Assembly: GCF_012849555.1 (NCBI RefSeq)
Contig: NZ_CP051685.1
Coordinates: 1,736,001-1,800,000, forward strand
Length of the DNA: 64,000 nt
From: Massilia forsythiae
Lineage (GTDB): Bacteria; Pseudomonadota; Gammaproteobacteria; Burkholderiales; Burkholderiaceae_D
Direction: 5' to 3'
The notes below the pieces were generated by a model that was not told the origin of the DNA, did not search any database, and worked only from the letters and a program-made list of their open reading frames with translations. The position numbers were made by a program, and so were the translations under genes. This document shows, piece by piece, positions 33,722 through 42,740 of the stretch (the stretch's first letter is position 1; every line of letters begins with the position of its first letter).

Positions 33722-35776
33722 TTACCAGATCGTGACGCGCTCTTCCGGCTTCAGGTACATCTTGTCGCCTTCCTTGATGCCGAACGCCTCGTAGAACGCG
33801 GCCTGGTTGCGCAGCGTGCCGTTGGCGCGGAACTGGCCCGGCGAGTGCGGGTCGGTCTTCACCTGCTGGATCTGGGCGGCGTCGCGCATCTTCGAGCGCC
33901 ATACCTGGGCGAAGCCCATGAAGAAGCGCTGGTCGCCGGTGAGGCCGTCGATCACCGGGGCCGGCTGGCCGTGCAGCGAAATCTTGTACGCCTTGTAGGC
34001 GATCGCCAGGCCGGAGTTGTCGCCGATGTTTTCTCCCAGGGTCAATGCGCCGTTGACGTTGTAGCCCTCCAGCGGGCTGAACGCGTCGTACTGCTTGACC
34101 AGCATGTCGGTCTTGGCCTTGAAGCGGGTTTGATCCTGCTCGGTCCACCAGTTGCGCAGGTTGCCTTCGCCATCCGACTGGCTGCCCTTGTCGTCGAAGC
34201 CGTGGCCGATCTCGTGGCCGATCACGGCGCCGATCGCGCCGTAGTTGACGGCGTCGTCGGCCTGCGCATTGAAGAACGGCGGCTGCAGGATCGCGGCCGG
34301 GAACACGATCTCGTTCATGCGCGAGTTGTAGTAGGCGTTCACGGTCTGCGGCGTCATGCCCCACTCGACGCGGTCGATCGGCTTGCCCAGCTTGTTGAGG
34401 TTGCGGTTGTAGGCGAAGGTGGCGGCGCGCTCGACGTTGCCGACCAGGTCATCCCGCTTGATCGCCAGCTTCGTATAGTCGCGCCACTGGCTCGGATAGC
34501 CGATCTTCGGCGTGAAGCGCGCCAGCTTGGCCTGCGCTTCCTTCTTGGTGTCGGCGCCCATCCAGTCGAGGCCGTCGATCGATTCCTTATAGGCGGCCAG
34601 CACGTTCTTGACCAGCTCTTCCATGCGCGCCTTGCGCTCCGGCGGGAAATACTGGGCCACGTATTCGCGGCCCAGCGCCTCGCCCAGCGCGCCCTCGACG
34701 ACCGACACGCCGATCTTCCAGCGCGGACGGTTCTCGGTGACGCCGGTCAGGGTCTTGCCGTAGAAATCGAAGTTCTCGTCGACGAAGGCCTTCGACAGGT
34801 ACGGCGCGTATTCGCGCAGCAGCTGCCACTCGAAGTAGGACTTGATGGTGGCGAGGTCGGTGTCCGCCAGGATCCGGTCCAGGCCGCTCAGGTAGCTCGG
34901 CTGGCCGACGATCACGTAGTCGACCTTGTTGCCGACGCCGGCGGCGGCCAGGGCCGCCTTCATGTCGTAGCCCGGGGTCAGTTCGCCCAGCCTGGCGACC
35001 GCGGTCTTGTTGTAGCTCTTGTTCGGATCGCGCAGCTCGACCTTGGTCCACTGCGCCTTGGCCAGTTCGGTTTCGAAGGCAACGATGGCGCGCGCCTTGG
35101 CGGCGGCATCCTTGTCGCCGGCCAGGCCCAGGATGTTGGCCACGTGCCGCTCGTACTTGGCGCGGGTGTCGGCCATGCGCTTGTCGTCGAGCTTGAGGTA
35201 ATAGTCGCGGTCCGGCATGCCCAGGCCGCCCTGGCGCACGTAGGCTGCATATTTCGTCGATTCCTTGGCGTCCTGCGCCACGCCGATGCCGTACGGCGTC
35301 GCCACGCCGATCATCGACAGGTGCGCCACCAGGGCGGGAATGCCCTTCTTGTCCTTCAGCGCGCGGATGCGCTGCAGTTCGCCGGCCAGCGGCCGGGTGC
35401 CGAGCGCCTCGACCTTCTTCTCGTCCATGAAGCTGGTGTACAGGTCGCCGATCTTCTGGGCATCGCTGCCGGCCTTTTTATGCGTGTCCTTCTGGTCGGC
35501 CTCGATGATGCCGCGCAGCTGCGGCGTGGTGTCTTCGCGCAGCTTGATGAAGGTGCCCCAGCTCGAACGGTCCGACGGGATCTCGGTCGTCTTGAGCCAC
35601 TTGCCGTTCAGGTAAGTGAAGAAGTCGTCCTGCGCGCGTACGCTCTGGTCGATGTACTGCGTGTCGATGCCGGACACCGGATGCGCGGGTGCGCCCGGTG
35701 TCGCGGCATTGTCCGCGGCGCCGGCGACGGACGTCAGCAGGGACAGGATCAAGGTGCTCAGGAGGGTTCGTTTCAC
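33722..35776 (-). CDS. M13 (neprilysin/PepO) family zinc metallopeptidase, copy 2
   Basis: This 684-residue paralogue of the adjacent M13 peptidase has a signal peptide (about 1-20) and intact zinc ligands His521/His525 in GHEIGHGFDD and Glu582 in GENIGDNSG. The C-terminus PEERVTIW matches the family. The two proteins align along their whole length, differing mainly in the N-terminal lobe that shapes substrate access, which suggests an old tandem duplication with diverged specificity. The start is GTG at 35776 with AAGGA upstream. The gap to copy 1 is 90 bp without an obvious terminator. Confidence 0.92.
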   Translation of the reverse strand: MKRTLLSTLILSLLTSVAGAADNAATPGAPAHPVSGIDTQYIDQSVRAQDDFFTYLNGKWLKTTEIPSDRSSWGTFIKLREDTTPQLRGIIEADQKDTHKKAGSDAQKIGDLYTSFMDEKKVEALGTRPLAGELQRIRALKDKKGIPALVAHLSMIGVATPYGIGVAQDAKESTKYAAYVRQGGLGMPDRDYYLKLDDKRMADTRAKYERHVANILGLAGDKDAAAKARAIVAFETELAKAQWTKVELRDPNKSYNKTAVARLGELTPGYDMKAALAAAGVGNKVDYVIVGQPSYLSGLDRILADTDLATIKSYFEWQLLREYAPYLSKAFVDENFDFYGKTLTGVTENRPRWKIGVSVVEGALGEALGREYVAQYFPPERKARMEELVKNVLAAYKESIDGLDWMGADTKKEAQAKLARFTPKIGYPSQWRDYTKLAIKRDDLVGNVERAATFAYNRNLNKLGKPIDRVEWGMTPQTVNAYYNSRMNEIVFPAAILQPPFFNAQADDAVNYGAIGAVIGHEIGHGFDDKGSQSDGEGNLRNWWTEQDQTRFKAKTDMLVKQYDAFSPLEGYNVNGALTLGENIGDNSGLAIAYKAYKISLHGQPAPVIDGLTGDQRFFMGFAQVWRSKMRDAAQIQQVKTDPHSPGQFRANGTLRNQAAFYEAFGIKEGDKMYLKPEERVTIW

Positions 35777-36257
35777 GAGGAAGTCCTTAGTTGCAGGGAA
35801 TAAAGTGGCTTGTGGCCATCGGCGAATGTAACATAGCGCGGCGGGCCGGCACCATGCCGTGGCTGGGCAGTGGCAAGGCCGTCATCGGACAGTACCAACC
35901 GGGCAAACGGCAACGGAAAAACGGGACAGCCGCGGAGAAACAGTGGTGGAGCGAGACCGCGGCAGGCTTGCCGGGAAAGAGATCGGCGTGGCGCCGGGAC
36001 GGCCCGCGAGGGCCCATGCGGATACCGCCGTGCCCAGGGGTGCCGGGCCGGCGGTCGGGATCGGTTTGCTCATGGCTTGTCGTCGTTGTCGCTTGCTCGG
36101 CAGCGGAGAAGCAAACTTGCCGCCCAGATCAACAAATTCTAGCGGGTACAGACAGCCATCGAGGCAAGGAATGGCACTTTTTTACTTTTCGATACATGCC
36201 CATCCGCTGCCGGATGGGGTAAAACAACGGGTTCATGCCGCGTGGACGCGGACCGTA
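35777..36257. other. Gene-free region upstream of the M13 pair
   Basis: These 481 bp separate the M13 genes from the Spy-like gene, both transcribed leftward. Overlapping open frames on the + strand (for example 35791-36222) have no family features, no ribosome site and unusual composition, so I regard the stretch as non-coding. A clear terminator for the Spy-like gene was not found. Confidence 0.5.
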
Positions 36258-36848
36258 TCAGCCGCCGATATTGATGGAACCGCCGCCCGGTCCCATGCCG
36301 CCGCCGCCCATGCCGCCGGCGCCGCGCCCGTGGCCGCCGCCAGGGCGTCCGCCGCCGTTGCCGCGCTCGCCGCCGTGGTCGGCGCCGCCCGGGCGCCCTT
36401 CCGGCACCACCCGCATCAATTGCTCGCCCAATAAAGTCGCCACCTGGGCGCGCTGCTTGTCGTCCAACGCATCGTTCAGGCCCAGCCACAGTTCGCGCAA
36501 TTGCTTGTCTTCCGCATTGGCGGCGGCGGTTTCGGCGTCGACCAGGGCGTTCAGTTCGCGCAACTCGGCGTTCGGCGCCGCCAGCAGGGCCTTGCTTCTT
36601 TCCTGCAGCGCCTCGCGCCGGCGCTGGCGCTCGCGCAGGATGCTGCGCGAACGGCTTTCCACCTGCGTCCACAGCGTCTGCTGGTTGGCGTTCAGGTTCA
36701 TCGACTTCTTGAATTCCGATGCCATCGGCAGCAGGTCTTCGGCGCGCATGTCCATCAGCGGCACGGCGAACGAGGGTGCAGCGGCACCGACGGCAAGCGC
36801 CAGCAAGGAAGCACGAACAAGGCGGGACATGATCCGGGTGGTCGTCAT
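36258..36848 (-). CDS. Spy/CpxP-like periplasmic protein with Gly-rich tail
   Basis: This 196-residue protein has a signal peptide ending near SFA at about residue 28. A helical Arg/Glu/Gln-rich region (about 40-140) follows, with LNANQQTLWTQVESRSRSIL and QRAQVATLLGEQL resembling Spy/CpxP or metal-resistance periplasmic chaperones. The last 45 residues are Gly/His/Arg-rich (GGERGNGGGRPGGGHGRGAG), possibly metal-binding or disordered. AGGA sits eight bases before the ATG. The upstream 125-bp inverted-repeat element lies directly in its leader or promoter. Function is inferred from composition only. Confidence 0.6.
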   Translation of the reverse strand: MTTTRIMSRLVRASLLALAVGAAAPSFAVPLMDMRAEDLLPMASEFKKSMNLNANQQTLWTQVESRSRSILRERQRRREALQERSKALLAAPNAELRELNALVDAETAAANAEDKQLRELWLGLNDALDDKQRAQVATLLGEQLMRVVPEGRPGGADHGGERGNGGGRPGGGHGRGAGGMGGGGMGPGGGSINIGG

Positions 36849-36863
36849 CTGAATATCCTGGAC

Positions 36864-36988
36864 ATGGGCAGCTTGAAAAACCGTCGCGAGCGGCAGGCAT
36901 GGTGGTCGAGAAGCGCAGCTGTACGACGAGTACAGGGAGCATCGCAGACCGCCAGGGCAACGCGCAGTCGGTTTTTCAAGCTGCCCAT
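36864..36988. repeat. 125-bp element bounded by perfect 20-bp inverted repeats
   Basis: ATGGGCAGCTTGAAAAACCG at 36864-36883 recurs as its exact reverse complement at 36969-36988. Between the arms lies a nested hairpin CTGTAC-GACGA-GTACAG. The element starts 15 bp before the Spy-like ATG, so it forms the 5' leader or promoter of that gene. It could be a miniature transposable or REP-type element, or a structured RNA leader. No target-site duplication is evident. Confidence 0.6.
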
Positions 36989-37016
36989 AAAAAAGCCCAC
37001 GGTGGGTACCGTGGGC
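36989..37016 (-). terminator. Intrinsic terminator after the ugd-epimerase operon
   Basis: Read leftward, a 9-bp perfect stem (GCCCACGGT/ACCGTGGGC, loop of 4) is followed by six T residues. It lies about 200 bp beyond the epimerase stop codon and would also insulate the Spy-like gene. Confidence 0.75.
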
Positions 37017-37218
37017 AAAGACCACTTCAAGAGTGGAGAGAGAGAAAAACTGAGATGGACTATAGGCCCGCGCCGCCCGCCTGTCCGCGCTCTTTACAAT
37101 TACTTACCCCAGGATCAAAGCGGGATACACGGATTTACAGGAACCGGGAACTTGTAAAGACCGGCGGAAGGCAAACCGGATGGCCCGGCCTGCCGTCGAT
37201 GGCGGAACACCTGCGCGT

Positions 37219-38268
37219 TCACTTCAGGTACGACACGTTTTCGCGCACCGCGAGCTCGTACCAGCGGGCAAACGCCGCCAATCCCGCTTCGAGCGAGGTG
37301 CCCGGCTTGTAGCCGATCCAGGCCTGCAGCTTGCCGGTATCGGCATGGGTGGCCGGCACGTCGCCCGGCTGCATCGGCTGGAAATCGAGCGCGGCGCGCA
37401 CGCCGAACGCGTGTTCCAGCGCATGAATGAAATCCAGCACCCGCACCGGCTGGTCGTGGCCGATGTTGAACAGCGCGTGCGCCGGCTGGTTCGACGCCGG
37501 CGGCGGCTTGAACAGCAGGCGCACCACCCCTTCGACGATGTCGTCGATATAGGTAAAGTCACGCAACAGCTTGCCTTCCGCGAACACGGGAATATGCTGC
37601 CCCGCCAACATTTTTCTCGCAAAGATGAAATACGCCATGTCCGGGCGGCCCCATGGCCCGTACACGGTGAAGAAACGCAGCCCGGTGGCGGGCAGGCCGT
37701 ACAAATGGCTGTAGCTGTACGCCATCACCTCGTTGGCCTTCTTGGTGGCCGCGTACAGCGACAGCGGCGCATCGGTCTGGTCGTGCTCGCTGAACGGGGT
37801 GCGGGCGCTGGCCCCGTATACGCTGCTGCTGCTGGCGTACAGCAGGTGCGCCACCCGGTGCCGGCGGCAGGATTCCAGCACGTGGGCGAAGCCGACCAGG
37901 TTGGCCTGCACGTAGGCGCCCGGGTGCTGCAGCGAATGGCGCACCCCGGCCTGGGCCGCCAGGTGCACCACCAGGGCCGGCGCGACGCGCTCGAACAGCG
38001 CCGCCGTCTGCCCGGCGTCGCTCAGCTCGACCGCCTGGCAGGCGACCCCGGCCGGCTCCAGCAACGCCGCGGCGCGGTGGCGCTTCAGGGCCGGGTCGTA
38101 GTAATCGTTGAAATTGTCGCAGCCGACCACGCGCTGCCCCATGGCGGCCAGGCGCGCCGCGACCGCGCTGCCGACGAAGCCGGCGGCGCCGGTGACCAGC
38201 ACCGGCCCGCGGCCGCCATCTGCCGCGCTGCCTGCAAGGTCTGCGATACCGCTGGCCGCGCCGCCCAT
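37219..38268 (-). CDS. UDP-glucuronate 4-epimerase-like NAD-dependent epimerase
   Basis: This 349-residue short-chain dehydrogenase/epimerase has NAD-binding VTGAAGFVGSAVA, DNFNDYYDPALKRHR typical of UDP-GlcA 4-epimerases, the catalytic SSSSVYG, and YAATKKANE (Tyr-x3-Lys). It interconverts UDP-glucuronate and UDP-galacturonate. ATG 38268 is 13 bp after the ugd stop, so it directly uses the product of that enzyme. It starts with about 20 extra Ala/Gly-rich residues ahead of the Rossmann motif. It supplies precursors to the polysaccharide genes elsewhere in the window. Confidence 0.88.
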   Translation of the reverse strand: MGGAASGIADLAGSAADGGRGPVLVTGAAGFVGSAVAARLAAMGQRVVGCDNFNDYYDPALKRHRAAALLEPAGVACQAVELSDAGQTAALFERVAPALVVHLAAQAGVRHSLQHPGAYVQANLVGFAHVLESCRRHRVAHLLYASSSSVYGASARTPFSEHDQTDAPLSLYAATKKANEVMAYSYSHLYGLPATGLRFFTVYGPWGRPDMAYFIFARKMLAGQHIPVFAEGKLLRDFTYIDDIVEGVVRLLFKPPPASNQPAHALFNIGHDQPVRVLDFIHALEHAFGVRAALDFQPMQPGDVPATHADTGKLQAWIGYKPGTSLEAGLAAFARWYELAVRENVSYLK

Positions 38269-38281
38269 GGTGGCATCAACG

Positions 38282-39646
38282 CTACATGGCGGCGGCGCGC
38301 CGGCCGATGCCTTCATACACCAGGCCGGCGGCGGCGAACGCGGCCGGGTCGTAGAGGTTGCGGCCGTCGAACACGGCCTTGTGCCGCAGCGACGCCGCCA
38401 GCAGCGGCAAGTCGGGCGCGCGGAATTCCTTCCACTCGGTGACCAGCACCAGTACGTCGGCGCCCTCGAGCGCAGCGTGCGCCGACGGCGCCAGCGCCAG
38501 GCGTTCATCGCACAGCCGCTCGCCGTGTTCCGCCGCCAGCACGCGCCGCGCCTCGCCGGCCGCCACCGGATCGTAGGCGGTCACGCGCGCGCCGGCGGCG
38601 AACAGGGCGCGGATCAGGATGCGGCTGGGCGCTTCACGCATATCGTCGGTGTCCGGCTTGAACGACAGGCCCCACAAGGCGATGTTCTTGCCGTGCAAGC
38701 CTTCGACGCCGCCGAAGAAGCGTACGAGCTTGCTGAATAACACGTTTTTTTGAGCATCATTGACCATGTCGGTTGCACTCAACAGGTGTAGATGCTGGCC
38801 ATTGTCGCTGGCGGTTTTGACCAGCGCTTTGACGTCCTTCGGAAAACAGGAGCCGCCGTAGCCCATTCCCGCATAGAGAAAATCCGGGCCGATGCGCGGA
38901 TCCATGCCGATTCCCAGGCGCACCGCCTCGATGTCGGCACCCAGCACTTCGGACAGGTTGGCCAGTTCGTTCATGAAGCTGATGCGCGTGGCCAGCATGG
39001 CGTTGGCGGCATATTTCGTCAGTTCCGCGCTGCGCACGTCCATCTCGACGAATTTCTCGTGGTTGCGGCTGAACGGCGCATACAGTTTGCGCATCTGCTG
39101 CGCGGCATCGGGATCGTCGCTGCCCACCACGATGCGGTCGGGACGCATGAAGTCCTCGATCGCCGCGCCTTCCTTGAGGAATTCCGGGTTGCTGACCACG
39201 CTGAAGGCGACCTCGACGCCGCGCCGGGCCAGTTCCGCGGCGATCGCCGCGCGCACCTTGTCGGCGGTGCCGACCGGCACGGTCGACTTGTCGACGATCA
39301 CCGCCGGCTTCACCAGGCGCTGGCCGATGCTGCGCGCCGCCGACAGGATATGGGTCAAATCGGCGCTGCCGTCCTCGTCCGGCGGCGTGCCGACGGCCAG
39401 GAAGATGATGTCGGCGTCGGCCACCGCATCGTCGTAGTCCGAGGAAAACAGCAAGCGGCCGGCCTCGGCATTGCGCTGCACCAGGCTGTCCAGGCCGGGC
39501 TCGTGGATCGGGATCGCGCCCGCCTCGAGCATGGCGATCTTGCGCCGGTCGACGTCCAGGCACAGGACGGTGTTGCCGACTTCGGCAAAGCAGGCGCCGG
39601 ACACCAGGCCGACGTAGCCGGTGCCGATAACTGAAATGTTCATCAT
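38282..39646 (-). CDS. ugd: UDP-glucose 6-dehydrogenase
   Basis: This 454-residue enzyme oxidises UDP-glucose to UDP-glucuronate with two NAD+. The N-terminal Rossmann motif is [12 protein letters not shown]. The active-site stretch [12 protein letters not shown] carries the catalytic Cys267, and the C-terminal UDP-binding domain begins near [17 protein letters not shown]. Length and motifs are canonical. Tandem ATG codons open the gene (39646 and 39643). It heads a two-gene operon with the 4-epimerase. Confidence 0.95.
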   Translation of the reverse strand: MMNISVIGTGYVGLVSGACFAEVGNTVLCLDVDRRKIAMLEAGAIPIHEPGLDSLVQRNAEAGRLLFSSDYDDAVADADIIFLAVGTPPDEDGSADLTHILSAARSIGQRLVKPAVIVDKSTVPVGTADKVRAAIAAELARRGVEVAFSVVSNPEFLKEGAAIEDFMRPDRIVVGSDDPDAAQQMRKLYAPFSRNHEKFVEMDVRSAELTKYAANAMLATRISFMNELANLSEVLGADIEAVRLGIGMDPRIGPDFLYAGMGYGGSCFPKDVKALVKTASDNGQHLHLLSATDMVNDAQKNVLFSKLVRFFGGVEGLHGKNIALWGLSFKPDTDDMREAPSRILIRALFAAGARVTAYDPVAAGEARRVLAAEHGERLCDERLALAPSAHAALEGADVLVLVTEWKEFRAPDLPLLAASLRHKAVFDGRNLYDPAAFAAAGLVYEGIGRRAAAM

Positions 39647-39855
39647 GTAGCGTCAAATTGGCATGGAACGGAGACAGGACCATTCCATGTGGTGAAGCCC
39701 AACGGGTCTTTCCGCAAGGCTAGGAAATAGACAAATTTACCACATTGTTGCCGGTTGTCCTCACACGCCAGACACCAACCCGGGCCGGATCGCCGCACCG
39801 CGACACGGCGCGTCGACGCTGCGGTTATACTGGACCCCTTCCATACCGATCGCAC

Positions 39856-41292
39856 ATGCGCGCCAATTACAAGAATGCCGGCCTCGTCACCCTCGGCGTG
39901 ATCCTCGGGGTCGCAGTCACCATGCAGTTCTCGGCGCTGGCGCACAAGCCGGTCGAGGACGCCATGCCCATCGACAGCCTGCACCAGCTGGCGCACGCCT
40001 ACGACGTGGTGCGCGCCGACTACGTCGAGCCGGTCGACGAGCGCAAGCTGCTCACCAACGCCGTGTCCGGCATGGTGGCCTCGCTCGACCCGCACTCGGC
40101 CTACCTCGACCGCGCCGCCTACCGCGAACTGCGCGAAGGCACCGAAGGCAAGTTCGTCGGCATCGGCATCGAGATCGGGCAAAGCGACGAGGGCTACGTG
40201 AAAATCGTCGCCCCGATCGAGGATTCGCCGGCCTGGCGCGCCGGCATCAAGCCGGGCGACTTGATCGCCCGCATCGACGGCGCCGCCGTACGCGACATGG
40301 ACCTCGACGCCGCGATCAAGCGCATGCGCGGCGAACCGGACAGCAAGGTGGTGCTGACCATCGTCCGCGCCGGGGCGCCGGCGCCGCTGGAAGTGACGAT
40401 CACGCGCGCCGAGATCGTGCAGAAAAGCGTCAAGGGCAAGATCGTGGCGCCCGGCTATGCCTGGGTGCGCATCGCCCAGTTCCAGGAAATGACGGTGCCG
40501 GACCTGGCCAATCGGCTGGCGGCGCTGGCCCGCGCCGAACCGCAACTGAAGGGGCTGGTGCTGGACCTGCGCAACGATCCCGGCGGCCTGCTGCAAAGCG
40601 CGATCGGCGTGGCCGCCGCCTTTTTGCCGAAGGGGACGGAAGTGGTGGCCACCGACGGCCAGCTCGAGGAATCCAAGGCGCACTACTACGGCATTCCGGA
40701 ACACTACATGATGGGGCGGGGCATCGACCCGCTGGGCAAGCTGCCGGCTTTATATAAAACCCTGCCGCTGGTGGTGCTGGTGAATACCGGCTCGGCCTCG
40801 GCCTCGGAAATCGTGGCCGGCGCGCTGCAGGACACGCACCGCGCAGCGATCGTCGGCAGCCCGACCTTCGGCAAGGGTTCGGTGCAGACCATCCGCCCGC
40901 TCGGCGGCGGCAGCGCCGTGAAACTCACCACCGCGCGTTACTACACCCCGAACGGGCGCTCGATCCAGGCGCGCGGCATCGTGCCCGACTTTCCTGTCGA
41001 CGAGAATGCGCAAGACGACGGCTGGAACGCGCTGCGCATGCGCGAAGCCGACCTGCAGCGCCACCTGTCGAACGACCGCAGCGGCGAGGAAGCGGCGCAC
41101 CAGGACGATTTCGCCGAGCAGATGCGCATCCTGGCGCGCGCCCGTACCCGCAAGCCGCTCGACTTCGGCAGCAGCGACGATTTTCAATTGGCGCAGGCGC
41201 TGCGCCGGCTGCAGGGCTTGCCCTTGCAACTGTCGAAACGCGCCGGGCCGCCGGCGCCGCTGGCACAGCAGGCGCATCGAGAGCGACCCTGA
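39856..41292 (+). CDS. S41 carboxyl-terminal processing protease
   Basis: This 478-residue CtpA/Prc-type protease has an N-terminal signal anchor (about residues 8-28). A PDZ domain (about 95-175) contains GIGIEIG and IKPGDLIARIDG. The S41 catalytic domain has Ser315 in GSASASE and Lys340 in FGKGSVQ, the standard 25-residue Ser-Lys spacing. It cleaves C-termini of periplasmic proteins. ATG 39856 follows a TATACT -10-like hexamer at 39826-39831. The C-terminal 90 residues (RHLSNDRSGEEAAHQDDFAE) are hydrophilic and less conserved. It is divergent from ugd. Confidence 0.92.
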   Translation: MRANYKNAGLVTLGVILGVAVTMQFSALAHKPVEDAMPIDSLHQLAHAYDVVRADYVEPVDERKLLTNAVSGMVASLDPHSAYLDRAAYRELREGTEGKFVGIGIEIGQSDEGYVKIVAPIEDSPAWRAGIKPGDLIARIDGAAVRDMDLDAAIKRMRGEPDSKVVLTIVRAGAPAPLEVTITRAEIVQKSVKGKIVAPGYAWVRIAQFQEMTVPDLANRLAALARAEPQLKGLVLDLRNDPGGLLQSAIGVAAAFLPKGTEVVATDGQLEESKAHYYGIPEHYMMGRGIDPLGKLPALYKTLPLVVLVNTGSASASEIVAGALQDTHRAAIVGSPTFGKGSVQTIRPLGGGSAVKLTTARYYTPNGRSIQARGIVPDFPVDENAQDDGWNALRMREADLQRHLSNDRSGEEAAHQDDFAEQMRILARARTRKPLDFGSSDDFQLAQALRRLQGLPLQLSKRAGPPAPLAQQAHRERP

Positions 41293-41468
41293 CGCAGGCG
41301 CTGGCGCGACGTTTCGCCGCCACGGCGCGCCTGCTTCGACGCATCGCTTGATACACTGCCCCGTTCCATTTCCAGCCCCTTGCAGCGATTCCCACGCCCG
41401 GTACGATTGTGTAGAATCGCCTGACCCTGCGGGGGTTGCTTCCCGTTATTACCATTGAAAGTCACACC

Positions 41469-42590
41469 ATGAAACCTGTCGTCATCAGCGGCACCGGCCT
41501 GTTCACGCCTCCCCATGCCATTTCGAACGATGAGCTGGTGACGGCGTTCAACGCCTACGTCGAACTGTTCAACGCCGAGCACGCCGAGCGCATCGCCGCC
41601 GGCGCCGTCGCCGCGCTGGAGCCGTCCAGCAGCGCCTTCATCGAAAAGGCATCGGGCATCAAGTCGCGCTACGTGATGGAAAAGACGGGCATCCTGGACG
41701 CGACGCACATGACGCCGCGCATCAATGAGCGCGCCGACGAAGAACTGTCGCTGCAGGCGGAGATCTGCGTGGCGGCGGCGCGCCAGGCGCTGGCGCGCGC
41801 CAACCGCACCCCGGCCGACATCGACATGGTGCTGGTCGCGGCCAGCAACATGCAGCGCGCCTACCCGGCCATGGCGGTCGAGGTGCAGGACGCACTCGGC
41901 ATCGAGGGCTTCGGTTTCGACATGAACGTGGCGTGCTCGTCGGCCACCTTCGCGATCCAGACCGCGGCCGGCGCGGTGCAGACCGGGCAGGCGCGCGCGG
42001 TGCTGGTGCTGAACCCGGAAATCACCAGCGCCCACCTGAATTTCCGCGACCGCGACAGCCATTTCATCTTCGGCGACGCCTGCACTGCGATGGTCATCGA
42101 AGCGGCCGACACGGCCGTCGGCGAGCACCAGTTCGAGATCCTCGACTCGAAGCTCAAGACCAAGTTCTCGAACAATATCCGCAACAACTTCGGTTTCATG
42201 AACCGCTTCGACGAAGCCGGCATCGGCCAGGCCGACAAACTGTTCCGCCAGCAAGGCCGCAAGGTGTTCAAGGAAGTCTGCCCGATGGCTGCCGAGATGA
42301 TCCGCGACACCGTGGCCGGCGCCGGCCTGGCGGTGACCGACGTGTCGCGCTTCTGGCTGCACCAGGCCAACCTGAGCATGAACCAATTGATCATGCGTAC
42401 CCTGCTGGGCCGCGACGCCGTCGCGGGCGAGGCGCCGGTGATCCTGGACACCTATGCCAACACTTCGTCGGCCGGTTCCATCATCGCCTTCCACTCGTAC
42501 CAGGACGATTTGCCCAGCGGCGCCAAGGGCGTCATCTGTTCGTTCGGCGCCGGCTATTCGATCGGCTGCGTGGTGGTACGCAAGAAGTAA
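41469..42590 (+). CDS. Beta-ketoacyl-ACP synthase III-like (FabH family)
   Basis: This 373-residue thiolase-fold condensing enzyme has the FabH triad: Cys156 in NVACSSATF, His298 in WLHQANLSM and Asn331 in YANTSSAG. It is longer than housekeeping FabH (about 320 residues), with an insertion near residues 25-60, as in FabH homologues that use medium-chain acyl-CoA or feed a special pathway. It starts chains from acyl-CoA and malonyl-ACP. It is monocistronic, 177 bp after the S41 protease, and no other fab gene is adjacent. Primer specificity is unknown. Confidence 0.88.
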   Translation: MKPVVISGTGLFTPPHAISNDELVTAFNAYVELFNAEHAERIAAGAVAALEPSSSAFIEKASGIKSRYVMEKTGILDATHMTPRINERADEELSLQAEICVAAARQALARANRTPADIDMVLVAASNMQRAYPAMAVEVQDALGIEGFGFDMNVACSSATFAIQTAAGAVQTGQARAVLVLNPEITSAHLNFRDRDSHFIFGDACTAMVIEAADTAVGEHQFEILDSKLKTKFSNNIRNNFGFMNRFDEAGIGQADKLFRQQGRKVFKEVCPMAAEMIRDTVAGAGLAVTDVSRFWLHQANLSMNQLIMRTLLGRDAVAGEAPVILDTYANTSSAGSIIAFHSYQDDLPSGAKGVICSFGAGYSIGCVVVRKK

Positions 42591-42740
42591 AAGATACGAA
42601 TAGCTAATTATGGTTTCTCTTACTTGGTAGTTCCACTCCTACAGCGCCGTGCTCCGTATTCCTCTGGAATACCGGCTTCCCGCGGCGCATGATCTTCCTG
42701 TCAGCGCTCCAGCGAGCGCAGCTTTGCAGGGAGGAACATC

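Larger units (their letters stand above)
36849..37218. other. Gene-free region holding an inverted-repeat element and a terminator
   Basis: The 370 bp between the Spy-like gene and the UDP-glucuronate epimerase gene have no gene. They contain the 125-bp element bounded by 20-bp inverted repeats (36864-36988) and, immediately beside it, an intrinsic terminator for the leftward epimerase transcript (36989-37016). Confidence 0.7.

Noticed and set aside
31307..35803. Very long open frames on the + strand antisense to both M13 peptidase genes
   Set aside because: They are GC-bias shadows: the minus-strand frames encode complete peptidases with zinc motifs, while the + strand products are repetitive and family-less.
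35791..36434. Overlapping + strand open frames between the M13 pair and the Spy-like gene
   Set aside because: They lack a ribosome site and recognisable domains, and run into the antisense of the Spy-like gene.
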